A DNA stretch of 64,000 nt from Chloroflexota bacterium (GCA_002721445.1 PBKN01000018.1:1-64000); one strand, 5' to 3'; counted from the stretch's first letter, positions 28,492 through 38,709 are shown. Numbers and translations are program-made. Notes: generated by a model from the sequence alone, not told the origin.

Positions 28492-28510
28492 TTTATTGTA
28501 CAACAATAAA
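28492..28510. promoter_or_regulatory. Candidate operator TTTATTGT-ACA-ACAATAAA in the oadG/pxpA divergent region
   Basis: Perfect 8-bp arms, 3-bp spacer; core resembles TTGTNNNACAA (FadR-type GntR style). Confidence 0.4.
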
Positions 28511-28556
28511 ATAATTTCCAGCAACATACTTACAGAGAATTTTAATCAGATATATA

Positions 28557-28572
28557 ATATAATGCATTATAT
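28557..28572. promoter_or_regulatory. 16-bp perfect palindrome ATATAATGCATTATAT upstream of pxpA
   Basis: Exact palindrome about 28 bp before the pxpA start codon. Confidence 0.35.
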
Positions 28573-28599
28573 ATATTTTCAGGTTAAGGACTAATTATT

Positions 28600-29364
28600 A
28601 TGAAATCAAAGATTGACTTTAATTGTGATATGGGTGAAAGTTTTGGAATGTATGAAATGGGCTTAGATGAAAAAATAATCCCATATATAACTTCTGCTAA
28701 TATTGCATGTGGTTTCCATGCAGGAGATCCAAACTGGATGAATGAGACAGTAAAGCTAGCTGAAAAGAACAAAGTAGGCATTGGAGCACATCCAAGCTTT
28801 CCAGACTTAAAAGGATTTGGAAGAAGAAACATGAATCTATCTAGTAAAGAAGTTAAAAATGACTTGAAATACCAAATTGGAGCCTTGACTGCTTTTACGA
28901 AAGATAAAAAACTACAACATGTTAAACCACATGGTGCAATGTATAATCAAAGTGTCAATGACCCAGATCTATCTAGAGCAATATGTGAAGCTATCCTGGA
29001 AACTGATGAAAACATTATTCTTATTGCACTAGCAAATTCTAAATGGATAAAAATTGCTAAAGAAATGGGTTTAAAAGTTGCTAGAGAAATATTTGCAGAT
29101 CGTGCTTTAAACTCTGACGGATCCCTCGTATCTAGATCAATTGAAGGTTCAGTTATTCATGAAGCTGATGTTGTAATTGATAGAAGTATTAAAATGATAA
29201 ATCAAGGAAGTGTTAAAACTATAGATGGAAAAGAAATAGAAGTTGAAGCTGACAGTATATGCCTTCATAGCGACACTCCAGGTTCAGTTGAAATGGCAAA
29301 GTTACTAAATATAGAATTACAAAAAAATGGTATAGAAACATCAAAAATTGCTGACCTTGTATGA
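28600..29364 (+). CDS. pxpA: LamB/YcsF family 5-oxoprolinase subunit A
   Basis: IDFNCDMGESFGMYEMG, SANIACGFHAGDP, GAHPSFPDLKGFGRR, HVKPHGAMYN, ICLHSDTPG. Confidence 0.95.
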   Translation: MKSKIDFNCDMGESFGMYEMGLDEKIIPYITSANIACGFHAGDPNWMNETVKLAEKNKVGIGAHPSFPDLKGFGRRNMNLSSKEVKNDLKYQIGALTAFTKDKKLQHVKPHGAMYNQSVNDPDLSRAICEAILETDENIILIALANSKWIKIAKEMGLKVAREIFADRALNSDGSLVSRSIEGSVIHEADVVIDRSIKMINQGSVKTIDGKEIEVEADSICLHSDTPGSVEMAKLLNIELQKNGIETSKIADLV

Positions 29365-29391
29365 TTTTAAATATTGAACGGATATAAATTT

Positions 29392-30105
29392 ATGGAAACA
29401 GAATTAAACTTTTTATCAGCAGGAGATCAATCACTAGTAATTCAACTAGGAAACTCTATCGATCTTGAAATAAATCAAACAACTAGAGCTTTATCATATT
29501 CAATTGAACAAAATTCCATAGCTGGAGTAATTGAATTAATACCTTCTTATAGATCAATATTAATAAATTTTGATGCAACAATAATATCTATCTCTGAACT
29601 AAAAGAAATATGTTCTGATAACTACTATAATCTAAAAAATATAGAACTACCTAAACCTAAAACTATTGAAATTCCTACATTATACGGAGGAGAATATGGT
29701 CCAGATATTGAATTCGTAGCTAATAATGCTAAATTAAGTATAGAAGAAGTCATAAATATACACACAAAAAATATATACCCAATATATATGATAGGTTTTA
29801 CTCCCGGATTTCCATATTTAAAAGGTTTAGATGAAAAATTAAATACACCTAGGTTAAAAACACCTAGAACTTCTATAAATGAAGGATCTGTAGGGATAGC
29901 AGATAACCAAACAGGAATATATCCAGTTAAATCTCCTGGAGGTTGGCAAATAATTGGAAGGACTCCTTTAAAATTATTTTCGCCAAATAAAAAAAACCCC
30001 TTTATTTTCAATATAGGTGACAATATAAAATTTATCCCTATATCAAATGAAAAAGAATTTTCTATAATAAAAGAAAAAATAAATTCAATTGAGGAAAATG
30101 AGTAA
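29392..30105 (+). CDS. pxpB: 5-oxoprolinase subunit B (KipI-like)
   Basis: FLSAGDQSLVIQLG, IPTLYGGEYGPDIEFVA, GFTPGFPYLKGLDEKLNTPRL, AGGWQIIGRTP-like PGGWQIIGRTP. Confidence 0.93.
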   Translation: METELNFLSAGDQSLVIQLGNSIDLEINQTTRALSYSIEQNSIAGVIELIPSYRSILINFDATIISISELKEICSDNYYNLKNIELPKPKTIEIPTLYGGEYGPDIEFVANNAKLSIEEVINIHTKNIYPIYMIGFTPGFPYLKGLDEKLNTPRLKTPRTSINEGSVGIADNQTGIYPVKSPGGWQIIGRTPLKLFSPNKKNPFIFNIGDNIKFIPISNEKEFSIIKEKINSIEENE

Positions 30106-31256
30106 TGACTCAAAATATTATAGAAATTTTAGATGGAGGACTTTTAACTACAATACAAGATACTGGAAGATATGGTTTTCAGAAATTTGGAATTCCTGTT
30201 TCTGGAGCTATGGATATTCAATCTTTGAAATATGCAAATAAATTATTAGATAATCCTTTAAATGCTGCTTGTTTAGAAATAACAATAATTGGTCCAAAAA
30301 TAGAATTTCTAGATGATACTTTTATATCAATTACTGGCGCAAACATATCACCAAAGCTAAATGACAAACCAGCTGAAATGTGGCAATCTATCAAAATAAA
30401 AAAAGGCGATATACTTGAATTTAAAGAATTACTAGATGGTATGAGAGCATACATAGCTTTTGCCGGAGGGATAGATGTAGAAAAAGTTATGGATAGTAGA
30501 TCAACATACCTTCAAGGAAGTTTTGGAGGATTTAAAGGGAAAAAATTAGATACTGGCGATATCATAAAATCATTTAACAAAAATAATCCAAATGATATGC
30601 ACCTTAGAAAATACCCACCTCTAGAATATGGACATGAGCATGAAATAAATATTATTTTAGGTCCCCAAAATGACTATTTCCCAGCAGAATCTATATCAAC
30701 TTTATTAAATTCTGAATATAAAATATCACTTGAATCTGATCGAATGGGTTATAGATTAGATGGCCCACCAATAACACATATTGATTCTCCAGATATTATT
30801 TCAGATGGCACTGCAAATGGCTCTATACAAATACCCGGAGATGGCATACCAATAATCCTATTAGCTGATAGAGGTACTACTGGTGGTTATACAAAAATAG
30901 CAACTGTAATTTCTTCTGACTTACCAAAACTAGGCCAAGCATTGCCAGGTGACATTTTGAAATTTAAGGTAATAACTATTGAAGAAGCTACAAAATTTAT
31001 TAAATCCCAAGATCAAGCTTTAGAATCTTACCAAGAATTTGCTAATAAATATGAAAATAAAATATTTAATATTGATATAGATGGAGAATTTATTGAAATA
31101 AATGATAATATAGAAAATCTATATACAAGTACTGATAAATTACCGCCCCCTATCATTACTAAATCAATCAAAGCCCAAACAATATTACCTAAATCAGAAC
31201 TAAAATTTGATTTTGAAATAGAAATCTCACGAAAAGAATTAATTGATGAGAATTAA
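30105..31256 (+). CDS. pxpC: 5-oxoprolinase subunit C (KipA-like)
   Basis: ILDGGLLTTIQDTGRYGFQKFGIPVSGAMD, SDRMGYRLDGPPI, LADRGTTGGYTKIATVISSDLPKLGQALPGD. Confidence 0.95.
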   Translation: MTQNIIEILDGGLLTTIQDTGRYGFQKFGIPVSGAMDIQSLKYANKLLDNPLNAACLEITIIGPKIEFLDDTFISITGANISPKLNDKPAEMWQSIKIKKGDILEFKELLDGMRAYIAFAGGIDVEKVMDSRSTYLQGSFGGFKGKKLDTGDIIKSFNKNNPNDMHLRKYPPLEYGHEHEINIILGPQNDYFPAESISTLLNSEYKISLESDRMGYRLDGPPITHIDSPDIISDGTANGSIQIPGDGIPIILLADRGTTGGYTKIATVISSDLPKLGQALPGDILKFKVITIEEATKFIKSQDQALESYQEFANKYENKIFNIDIDGEFIEINDNIENLYTSTDKLPPPIITKSIKAQTILPKSELKFDFEIEISRKELIDEN

Positions 31257-31272
31257 TTAAATTTAATTTTTT

Positions 31273-31884
31273 ATGGATATATTTAATATAATTTCAATCA
31301 TTTCCGAATGGGTCTTAAGTTTTGGAGATAGTCCATGGGCAATACCAGTATTAATTCTTAATTCTTTTACTGAATCAATTTTTTTCCCGATACCTCCAGA
31401 TGCTTTATTAATACTACTTTCACTTAAAAATATTGAATTATCTATTTTTATTTCAATAATTACAGCAATTTCTTCAGTTTTAGGAGGAATTGCAGGTTAT
31501 TATATTGGAAACAAATTAGGAAGAAATTTAATATTTAAAATAATAAGTGAAAATTATATAATCAAGGCAGAAAATTTATTTTCAAAATATGGATTTTGGG
31601 TAATAATAACTGCTGCTTTTACTCCTATTCCTTATAAAGTATTTACCTTAACTGCTGGAGCACTAAATTTAAAACTTAAAAAATTTATAATAGCGTCAAT
31701 AATTGGACGTTTTTTACGTTTTCTATTTATCGGCATAATGATATATATTTTAGGAGAAAAAATTAACTCCTTTTTAAATTCAAATTTTGATCTAATAACT
31801 ATAATAACGACAACAAGTGTCTTACTTTTGATTTCCCTAATAATATTTATAAAAAACAAAAACAAACTATCTGAAAAATTGTAA
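31273..31884 (+). CDS. DedA/YqaA-type SNARE-associated family membrane protein
   Basis: FPIPPDALLILL, GGIAGYYIGNKLGR, AAFTPIPYKVFTLTAGAL. Confidence 0.85.
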   Translation: MDIFNIISIISEWVLSFGDSPWAIPVLILNSFTESIFFPIPPDALLILLSLKNIELSIFISIITAISSVLGGIAGYYIGNKLGRNLIFKIISENYIIKAENLFSKYGFWVIITAAFTPIPYKVFTLTAGALNLKLKKFIIASIIGRFLRFLFIGIMIYILGEKINSFLNSNFDLITIITTTSVLLLISLIIFIKNKNKLSEKL

Positions 31885-31905
31885 TATATTTAGAAAGGAT
31901 TTTAA

Positions 31906-32841
31906 ATGAATAATAGAGTGGGAGTGGGGAATTATCAATATGAATGTGTTCCCAACTGGGGACAGTTACCTACAATTGGAAAAGATCTTAAAAATAGTGC
32001 AGTCGTATCAGGAGTTGCATGTGATTCAAAAGGCAATGTTTATGTTGCGGTTCGTAATATTCCTTATCCTGAAACACTCTCTGGAGCAATATTAGTTTTT
32101 AATCGAGATGGAAAATTCATCAAATCAATTGGAGAAGACCTTTTTACTACACCTCATCTATTACACATAAATTCAAATGATGAAATTTATTATACAGATG
32201 CAACAGACCATAGGGTTCATAAAATTTCACCCTCAGGTGAACTCTTAATGACCCTTGGAGGTTACACAATGGTCGCTGGTGACAGACCTATTAATAGATA
32301 CAAAACAATATCTGCTCCAGGAAAACCTTTTAACCGCCCTACAAAGGTAGTAGAAAGCAAAACAGGAGACCTGTTTATTTCTGATGGCTATGGACAAAAT
32401 CGTATTCACAGGTTGAAATCAGATGGAGAAATTGTTATGTCTTGGGGAGAAACAGGGAAAGGACCTGGGCAATTTGAACTCCCACATAGCATAAATGTTG
32501 ACAAAAAAGAAAGGATATATGTTTTAGATAGACCTAATAATAGATGCCAAATATTCAATATTAATGGAGAATTTCTGGAAGAATGGAAATATATAGTTGA
32601 TGACAATGAAGAAATATTAAAAAATGGAGAAAAAGGTCCAAACGATATAATCTTCGATGAAGATAACATCATACACGTATGTTCAGGCTTAGGCAAGGTA
32701 ACTCTGATGACATTGTCAGGAGATCGAATTGGAGATTGGATACCTGGACCTTCACATGGAATGTGGATAGATGACAGAGGTGATCTGTATTTAGCTATGC
32801 TGAAAAACCATCAACGATTACAAAAATTTGTGCGTGTATAG
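31906..32841 (+). CDS. NHL-repeat / 6-bladed beta-propeller protein
   Basis: Repeated blades (ISDGYGQNRIHRLKSDGEIVMSWGETGKGPGQFELPHSINVDKKERIYVLDRPNNRCQIFNINGEF). Confidence 0.85.
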   Translation: MNNRVGVGNYQYECVPNWGQLPTIGKDLKNSAVVSGVACDSKGNVYVAVRNIPYPETLSGAILVFNRDGKFIKSIGEDLFTTPHLLHINSNDEIYYTDATDHRVHKISPSGELLMTLGGYTMVAGDRPINRYKTISAPGKPFNRPTKVVESKTGDLFISDGYGQNRIHRLKSDGEIVMSWGETGKGPGQFELPHSINVDKKERIYVLDRPNNRCQIFNINGEFLEEWKYIVDDNEEILKNGEKGPNDIIFDEDNIIHVCSGLGKVTLMTLSGDRIGDWIPGPSHGMWIDDRGDLYLAMLKNHQRLQKFVRV

Positions 32842-32945
32842 AAAATTAAGATAAAAATTAGTTTCTTGCAAATTCTCAAAATGACTATTACTCTTAAGCA
32901 ATTAAACATTTTAATATCAACTTAAATATAAAAGGGAGTATAAAT

Positions 32946-33974
32946 GTGAATCAAGACAATAATTTACTAAATACTACGGTTGTAGGAAGCCATGCAATAC
33001 CTGGATGGTTTTGGACTGCTCTTAACGAAATAGATAAAGGAAATTATGCATCAACAGATATAAAGGAAGTATATAATGATGCAGTAAATATAGCTATATT
33101 AGATCAAGAAAGAGCTGGTATAGACATCATTACAGATGGTGAAATGAGGAGATCTCACTTCGTACAAAGTTTTTATAAAAAAATGGAGGGGATCGTTCAA
33201 GATCCACCTCTAAGGTTAACAGGCATTGAAGGATATGATTCTCCTCCTAGATATCACTCTACCGGTAAAATAAAAATCCCTCATGGACTTGGAATAATTG
33301 AGGAATTTAAATACTTAAAAACTCAAACAAATAAACCTTTGAAAGTTACATGTCCTGGTCCATTAACCCTAACAATACACATCAGACCTCAGGATGGATA
33401 TAAGGATAGATTAGAACTAGCATGGGATTTTGTAGATGTAATAAATGATGAGTTAAAAGAATTAGTTAAATTAGGTGCTGAATTTATCCAAATAGATGAA
33501 CCTTCTTACGCAATAATACCAGGTTCTGATAAAGACTGGATAGAGTTATATAATGCATGTGTAAAAGATATAGATGCAAAAATCGCATTACATGTTTGTT
33601 TTGGTAATTTCTCTAGTAGGCCAAGAGGGAAGAGAAGTTATAAATGGATGTTTCCAGAATTGTTAAATGCAAAATCAGACCAACTAGTATTAGAATTCGC
33701 CAATAGAGAAATGAGTGAAAGTAACTTGTGGGAAACATTTGATATTCAAAAAGAACTTTGTGCTGGAATTGTAGATGTAAAATCTTTTTATGTAGAAACT
33801 CCTGAAGATGTCGCAGAACGTATACGTGAATTATTAAATTATGTTCCTCCAAATAAATTATCAATAAGTCCAGATTGCGGTTTTTTCCAACTTCCTAGAT
33901 GGATAACATACTTAAAATTAGAGGCATTAGTTAAAGGCACAAATATTGTAAAAAGAGAACTTGGAATCATATAA
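32946..33974 (+). CDS. MetE C-terminal-domain-like Zn methyltransferase (cobalamin-independent methionine synthase II / epoxyalkane:CoM transferase superfamily)
   Basis: 342 aa; VVGSHAIPGWFW, ITDGEMRRSHFV, IQIDEPSYA, Zn ligand candidates HVCFG, LEFANRE, SPDCGF. Confidence 0.85.
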   Translation: MNQDNNLLNTTVVGSHAIPGWFWTALNEIDKGNYASTDIKEVYNDAVNIAILDQERAGIDIITDGEMRRSHFVQSFYKKMEGIVQDPPLRLTGIEGYDSPPRYHSTGKIKIPHGLGIIEEFKYLKTQTNKPLKVTCPGPLTLTIHIRPQDGYKDRLELAWDFVDVINDELKELVKLGAEFIQIDEPSYAIIPGSDKDWIELYNACVKDIDAKIALHVCFGNFSSRPRGKRSYKWMFPELLNAKSDQLVLEFANREMSESNLWETFDIQKELCAGIVDVKSFYVETPEDVAERIRELLNYVPPNKLSISPDCGFFQLPRWITYLKLEALVKGTNIVKRELGII

Positions 33975-35059
33975 TGAGTTCCCTTTTAAGTGGAGTAACT
34001 GTCTTAGATTTAACAATTAATGTTCCTGGACCATTTTGTTCTATGAATTTATCAGATCTAGGAGCAAGAGTTATTAAAATAGAACCCCCAGGTGGAGACC
34101 CTTTAAGATCTGAAAAGGAAATGTGGGATAACCTAAATAGAGGAAAAGAGAGCATTGTATTAAATTTAAAATCTACTAAAGACAAATTGTACTTAAGTAA
34201 ACTAGCAAAAATTGCGAATATAGTAATCGAAGGATGGAGACCAGGTGTAGCAAAAAGATTATCTGCTGATTATGAAACTTTAAAAAAAGAAAACAATCAA
34301 TTAATATATTGCTCAATTTCTGGATTTGGACAAGAAGGAGAATGGAATAAAAGACCAGGGCATGATATAAATTACCTAGCACTTAGTGGTTATCTAGATA
34401 TGCAAGCTAAGGTTGAGGGAAAACCTTGGGCTCCAACAGTACTTTTATCAGATTTATCATCTGGATTTTACGCAACAATTGCAATATTAGCAGCCCTAAA
34501 TAAACAGAATATAACTAAAACAGGAACATATATAGATTTATCAATGACTGAATCAGCAATATCACTACTTAATATTGAAATAGGTCGAATCAAATCAGAA
34601 AACCATATGCCTAACGTAACCAACATTCCACACTATGGAGTTTTCGAATGTTCTGATAATAAATGGTATAGTCTAGGAATAGTACATGAAAACCATTTCT
34701 GGGATAGATTTTGCAAAACAGCTGGCTTAGAAAAATTCATTGGAATAAATTTTGATGAAAGGTTAAATCAATATGAGCTAATAAATAAAACCTTGAAAAA
34801 AACATTTCTTTTAAATCCTTCATATGAATGGGATAAACGATTGAAAGAATTAGATATACCAGGAGCAATAGTAATTTCTTTAGAAGAAACTTTAAACACT
34901 AAAGAATTAACTAATAGAAAATTCTTTAAAAACATAAATAATTCATCTTTTATGAAAATGCCATTTAAATTTTCTTCATATGATATAGGACCTTTTAATT
35001 CACCTCCGAATTTAGGACAAAACACAAATGAAATACTTGATCAAATAAAATTGTTTTAG
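33974..35059 (+). CDS. CaiB/BaiF CoA-transferase family protein
   Basis: LSGVTVLDLTINVPGPFCSMNLSDLGARVIKIEPPGGDPLR, GRGKESIVLNLKS-like, SGFGQEGEWNKRPGHDINYLALSG. Confidence 0.93.
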   Translation: MSSLLSGVTVLDLTINVPGPFCSMNLSDLGARVIKIEPPGGDPLRSEKEMWDNLNRGKESIVLNLKSTKDKLYLSKLAKIANIVIEGWRPGVAKRLSADYETLKKENNQLIYCSISGFGQEGEWNKRPGHDINYLALSGYLDMQAKVEGKPWAPTVLLSDLSSGFYATIAILAALNKQNITKTGTYIDLSMTESAISLLNIEIGRIKSENHMPNVTNIPHYGVFECSDNKWYSLGIVHENHFWDRFCKTAGLEKFIGINFDERLNQYELINKTLKKTFLLNPSYEWDKRLKELDIPGAIVISLEETLNTKELTNRKFFKNINNSSFMKMPFKFSSYDIGPFNSPPNLGQNTNEILDQIKLF

Positions 35060-35066
35060 GTGCAAT

Positions 35067-36731
35067 ATGAATCAAAATTATTTAATTGGTGATTATAAAA
35101 ATACATATAAAAATTTTCAAATAGAAGTCCCTGAAAGATATAATTGGGCCTATGAAGTCTTCGATAAATGGGCCCAAGACCCTTTAAAATTAGCTATGTT
35201 ATGGGTTGATAAAGATGGAAAATCAAAAAATATAACTTTTAAAGAAATGTCTAAAAGATCCAAAAAGACAGCTAATATGCTAATTGGATTAGGGGCAGAA
35301 CCACAAGACCGTATATTTGTTATGTTACCTAGATTAGTAGAATGGTGGGAAATTATAATTGCTGCAATTCGAGCACAAATAGTGTCAATCCCAGGAACAG
35401 TTTTATTAACTACTAAAGATATTGAATATAGGTTAAATATGTCCGGCGCAAAAATTGTAATAACTGACAGAGATAATTATGAAAAATTCGAATCTATTAA
35501 AGGTAAATGTGATGATTTAGAACACATTATTGTAGTAGATGATAATTTAGAAAATGGTATTTTAAATTATGAAGAAATGGTTAATAAATCTTCAAGTAAT
35601 TTGCCAAATCCTGAAAACCTATCAAGTGATTTGTTAATGGGATATTTTACATCTGGAACTACTGGTTATCCCAAGATGGTATTAAATACTCATGCATCAT
35701 ATCCTCTCGGACATATAGTTACTGGAAAATACTGGTTAGATAATCGACCGTCTGATTTACATTGGACTTTATCTGATACAGGGTGGGCACAAGCTGCATG
35801 GACTTGTTTTTTTGCTCCCTGGAATATGGGATCAGCTATATTTATATGGGACCAGCGTGGTAGATTTGATGCTGAAGCTAGTTTGAAAATTTTAGAAGAC
35901 TATCCTATATCAACATTTTTTGCTCCTCCAACAGCTTACAGAATGTTAGTTCAAGAGAATATATCTAATTTCAAATTTAAAAATTTAAGGCACTGTTTGG
36001 GAGCCGGAGAAGCCGTAAATCCAGATCTGAATTCAACTTGGAAAGAAAATACAGGTTTTCATATTTGGGAAGGCTATGGACAAACTGAAACTACACTATG
36101 TATAGCAACATTCCCAGGAATTCAATATAAACCAGGTTCTATGGGTGTAGTTGCACCTGGGTTTGAAATTAATATAGTAGATGACAATGGAAAGATATTA
36201 AAATATGGAGAAGAAGGTGAAATAGCTATAAAAATTAAACCTAATAGGCCTGTAGGATTATTTCAAGGATATTGGGATAATGACGAAGCAAATACTAACT
36301 CTTTTAGAGATGATTGGTATTTTACAGGCGACAAAGCCTCTCAAGATCAAGATGGATATTTCTGGTTTGTTGGCAGAGGCGATGATGTTATAAATAGTGC
36401 ATCATATAGAATTGGACCATTCGAAGTAGAATCAGCCTTGGCAGAGCACTCATCAGTTGCAGAAACTGCAGTAATCGGCAGCCCTGATAATGTAAGAGGA
36501 GAAATAGTAAAAGCCTTTGTAGTTTTATCCCCTGGAATACATCCATATGAATTAACTATAGAAGAATCAGATTCCCTGAAAAAAGAACTTCAATCACATG
36601 TAAAAAATATTACAGCACCCTATAAATACCCTAGAGAAATAGAATTTGTAACTGAATTACCAAAAACAATTAGCGGTAAAATCCGTCGCAACTTACTTAG
36701 AGAAAATGAACTAAAGAAAAAATCTCTTTAA
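35067..36731 (+). CDS. AMP-dependent acyl-CoA synthetase/ligase
   Basis: YFTSGTTGYPKMVLNTH, EGYGQTETTL, YFTGDKASQDQDGYFWFVGRGDDVINSASYRIGPFEVES, LPKTISGKIRR. Confidence 0.93.
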   Translation: MNQNYLIGDYKNTYKNFQIEVPERYNWAYEVFDKWAQDPLKLAMLWVDKDGKSKNITFKEMSKRSKKTANMLIGLGAEPQDRIFVMLPRLVEWWEIIIAAIRAQIVSIPGTVLLTTKDIEYRLNMSGAKIVITDRDNYEKFESIKGKCDDLEHIIVVDDNLENGILNYEEMVNKSSSNLPNPENLSSDLLMGYFTSGTTGYPKMVLNTHASYPLGHIVTGKYWLDNRPSDLHWTLSDTGWAQAAWTCFFAPWNMGSAIFIWDQRGRFDAEASLKILEDYPISTFFAPPTAYRMLVQENISNFKFKNLRHCLGAGEAVNPDLNSTWKENTGFHIWEGYGQTETTLCIATFPGIQYKPGSMGVVAPGFEINIVDDNGKILKYGEEGEIAIKIKPNRPVGLFQGYWDNDEANTNSFRDDWYFTGDKASQDQDGYFWFVGRGDDVINSASYRIGPFEVESALAEHSSVAETAVIGSPDNVRGEIVKAFVVLSPGIHPYELTIEESDSLKKELQSHVKNITAPYKYPREIEFVTELPKTISGKIRRNLLRENELKKKSL

Positions 36732-36769
36732 ATTTTTATTAACCCAAACTTAAATGAATGGAGTATATA

Positions 36770-38341
36770 ATGTTTGATTTAATAATTGATAATGGATTAA
36801 TTATAGATGGGACTGGAAGTCCTGGATATTATGGGAAAATAGCTATTAATGACAATAAATTATCAATCATTAGAGAGCACACTGAAGATTTAAAAAGTAA
36901 GTCTTACATTGATGCCTCTAATAAAATAGTCTCTCCAGGTTTTATAGATTTACATTCTCATGCAGGACTTACAATATTAGGAGAACCACATCATGATCCT
37001 AAAATAAGACAAGGAGTAACTACTGAATTAGTTGGGATAGATGGTATATCACATGCTCCATTTAAAACTCAAGATGAACTTCATAAATATATTTGGCTTG
37101 ATTCAGGCCTTAATGGTTACCCTCCATTACCTGCTAATTGGTTAACAGTGGCTGAATTATTGAACCAATATGATAACAAAGTAGCTGTAAATATAGCTTA
37201 TATATTAGGAAATTCACCAGTAAGAATATGGACAATTGGTTGGAATAACAAACCAGCATCAAAATCAGATATTAATAATATGCAATCAGTAGTAAGAGAG
37301 GCTATGGAAGAAGGTGCTTGGGGCCTATCAACTGGCTTAGATTATCCTCCTGGATCTTATGCTAATACTGAAGAGCTAATAAAATTAGCTGAAACTTCTG
37401 CAAAAATGGGAGGATTTTACCATACACATACTAGAGCATCATTGAGTAAAAAAGGTTATTTAGAGCCATGGAATGAAGCAATAGAGATAGGACACAAATC
37501 AGGTTCCCCTGTTCATCTAACTCATTACAGACAAAGTGTACAAAGTAAAGGCAGTCATTTAGATTATTTACAATTAGTTGAAGACGCACAATCCAATGGA
37601 ATGGATGTTACATTTGATTGCTATAGTTATCCTTATTCAGGTACAGCGATAAGTATTGTGTTACCTCCATGGACTAAAGATGGAGGCCCAGAAAAATTAA
37701 TTTCTGTATTAAAAGACACTAATAGTAGAAAAAAAATGACTAAAGAAATTTCTAATGATCAACTAAAAGACTGTTGGTTAACAAATTTTAATAATCCAAA
37801 AAATAAACAATATGATGGTAAATTACTTGAGCATATAGCTGAGCTTAAGAATCAAAGTGTACATGAAACATTATTCGATCTATTATTAGAGGAAAATTTA
37901 GGAGTTTCAGTAGTTGGATTAGGTACAAATCAACATACTTTGCCTGCCTTTGTATCTCATCCTTCTGGAATGATAGCTAGTGATGCAATATTATTTGGAG
38001 AATACCCAAATCCTAGAAGTTATGGATGCTTCCCTTTAGTATTAGCTGAATTTGTACGAGCTGAAAAGCACCTTAAGTTACCAGAAGCAATTAGAAAAAT
38101 GACATCTTTCCCTGCCCAAAGGTTAGGATTATCTGATAGAGGATTAATTAAAGATGGTTTTAAAGCTGATATAGTAATTTTTGATCCAAAAGAAGTGAAA
38201 ACTTATGCTACTAGAGACAATCCAAAACAATATCCTATAGGCATAGACTATGTAATAGTTAATGGGCAAATTATAATCGATAATGGTAATAATACAGGTA
38301 TTCTTGCTGGTAAAGCATTAAGAAGAGGTAAGCTAACTTAA
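36770..38341 (+). CDS. N-acyl-D-amino-acid deacylase family amidohydrolase
   Basis: FDLIIDNGLIIDGTGSPGYYGKIAI, VSPGFIDLHSHAG, GLSTGLDYPPGSYA, HTHTRASL, DCYSYPYSG; ORF track start 36758. Confidence 0.9.
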   Translation: MFDLIIDNGLIIDGTGSPGYYGKIAINDNKLSIIREHTEDLKSKSYIDASNKIVSPGFIDLHSHAGLTILGEPHHDPKIRQGVTTELVGIDGISHAPFKTQDELHKYIWLDSGLNGYPPLPANWLTVAELLNQYDNKVAVNIAYILGNSPVRIWTIGWNNKPASKSDINNMQSVVREAMEEGAWGLSTGLDYPPGSYANTEELIKLAETSAKMGGFYHTHTRASLSKKGYLEPWNEAIEIGHKSGSPVHLTHYRQSVQSKGSHLDYLQLVEDAQSNGMDVTFDCYSYPYSGTAISIVLPPWTKDGGPEKLISVLKDTNSRKKMTKEISNDQLKDCWLTNFNNPKNKQYDGKLLEHIAELKNQSVHETLFDLLLEENLGVSVVGLGTNQHTLPAFVSHPSGMIASDAILFGEYPNPRSYGCFPLVLAEFVRAEKHLKLPEAIRKMTSFPAQRLGLSDRGLIKDGFKADIVIFDPKEVKTYATRDNPKQYPIGIDYVIVNGQIIIDNGNNTGILAGKALRRGKLT

Positions 38342-38679
38342 TGAATATTCCATTTAAAGTAAGCATAACAATTATAAAAAAAACATTACATGAAGATTTA
38401 ATTAATAAATTTACAATTAACCCCCAAGATTGGAAAGATGGCTCAATAGGTGGTAAAAACCCTAACTGTTGTCATTCTTTTGAAATAGGCCATCAATTCA
38501 TAAGCGATGGGTCTCAAATGCCTGAGGGATTTCCATCTCCTCCATGGGTTGATATACAAAAATATATATGGATATTAAGCAGAGGTGGTAATATGTTAGG
38601 ATGCAAAGAAGGAACATATATCACTAATTGTTCTGATGGGTTCAGGCCTGTAACTTTTAAATTAGAACGGATACAGTAA
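38341..38679 (+). CDS. TIGR04076-family-like protein of unknown function
   Basis: 112 aa; KVSITIIKK.., CCHSFEIGHQFISDGSQMPEGFPSPPWVDIQKYIWILSRGG, CSDGFRPVTFKLERI. Confidence 0.65.
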   Translation: MNIPFKVSITIIKKTLHEDLINKFTINPQDWKDGSIGGKNPNCCHSFEIGHQFISDGSQMPEGFPSPPWVDIQKYIWILSRGGNMLGCKEGTYITNCSDGFRPVTFKLERIQ

Positions 38680-38709
38680 TAATCCATATAGGTATTGAAA
38701 AAAAGATTA

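Noticed and set aside
28457-28599. tRNA or small stable RNA in the oadG-pxpA gap
   Set aside because: Too short and AT-rich; no cloverleaf arms or CCA-type end seen; the palindromes fit operators better.
29625-30113. 162-aa minus-strand ORF antisense to pxpB
   Set aside because: Complementary frame of a strongly supported pxpB; translation is low-complexity and matches no family I recognise.
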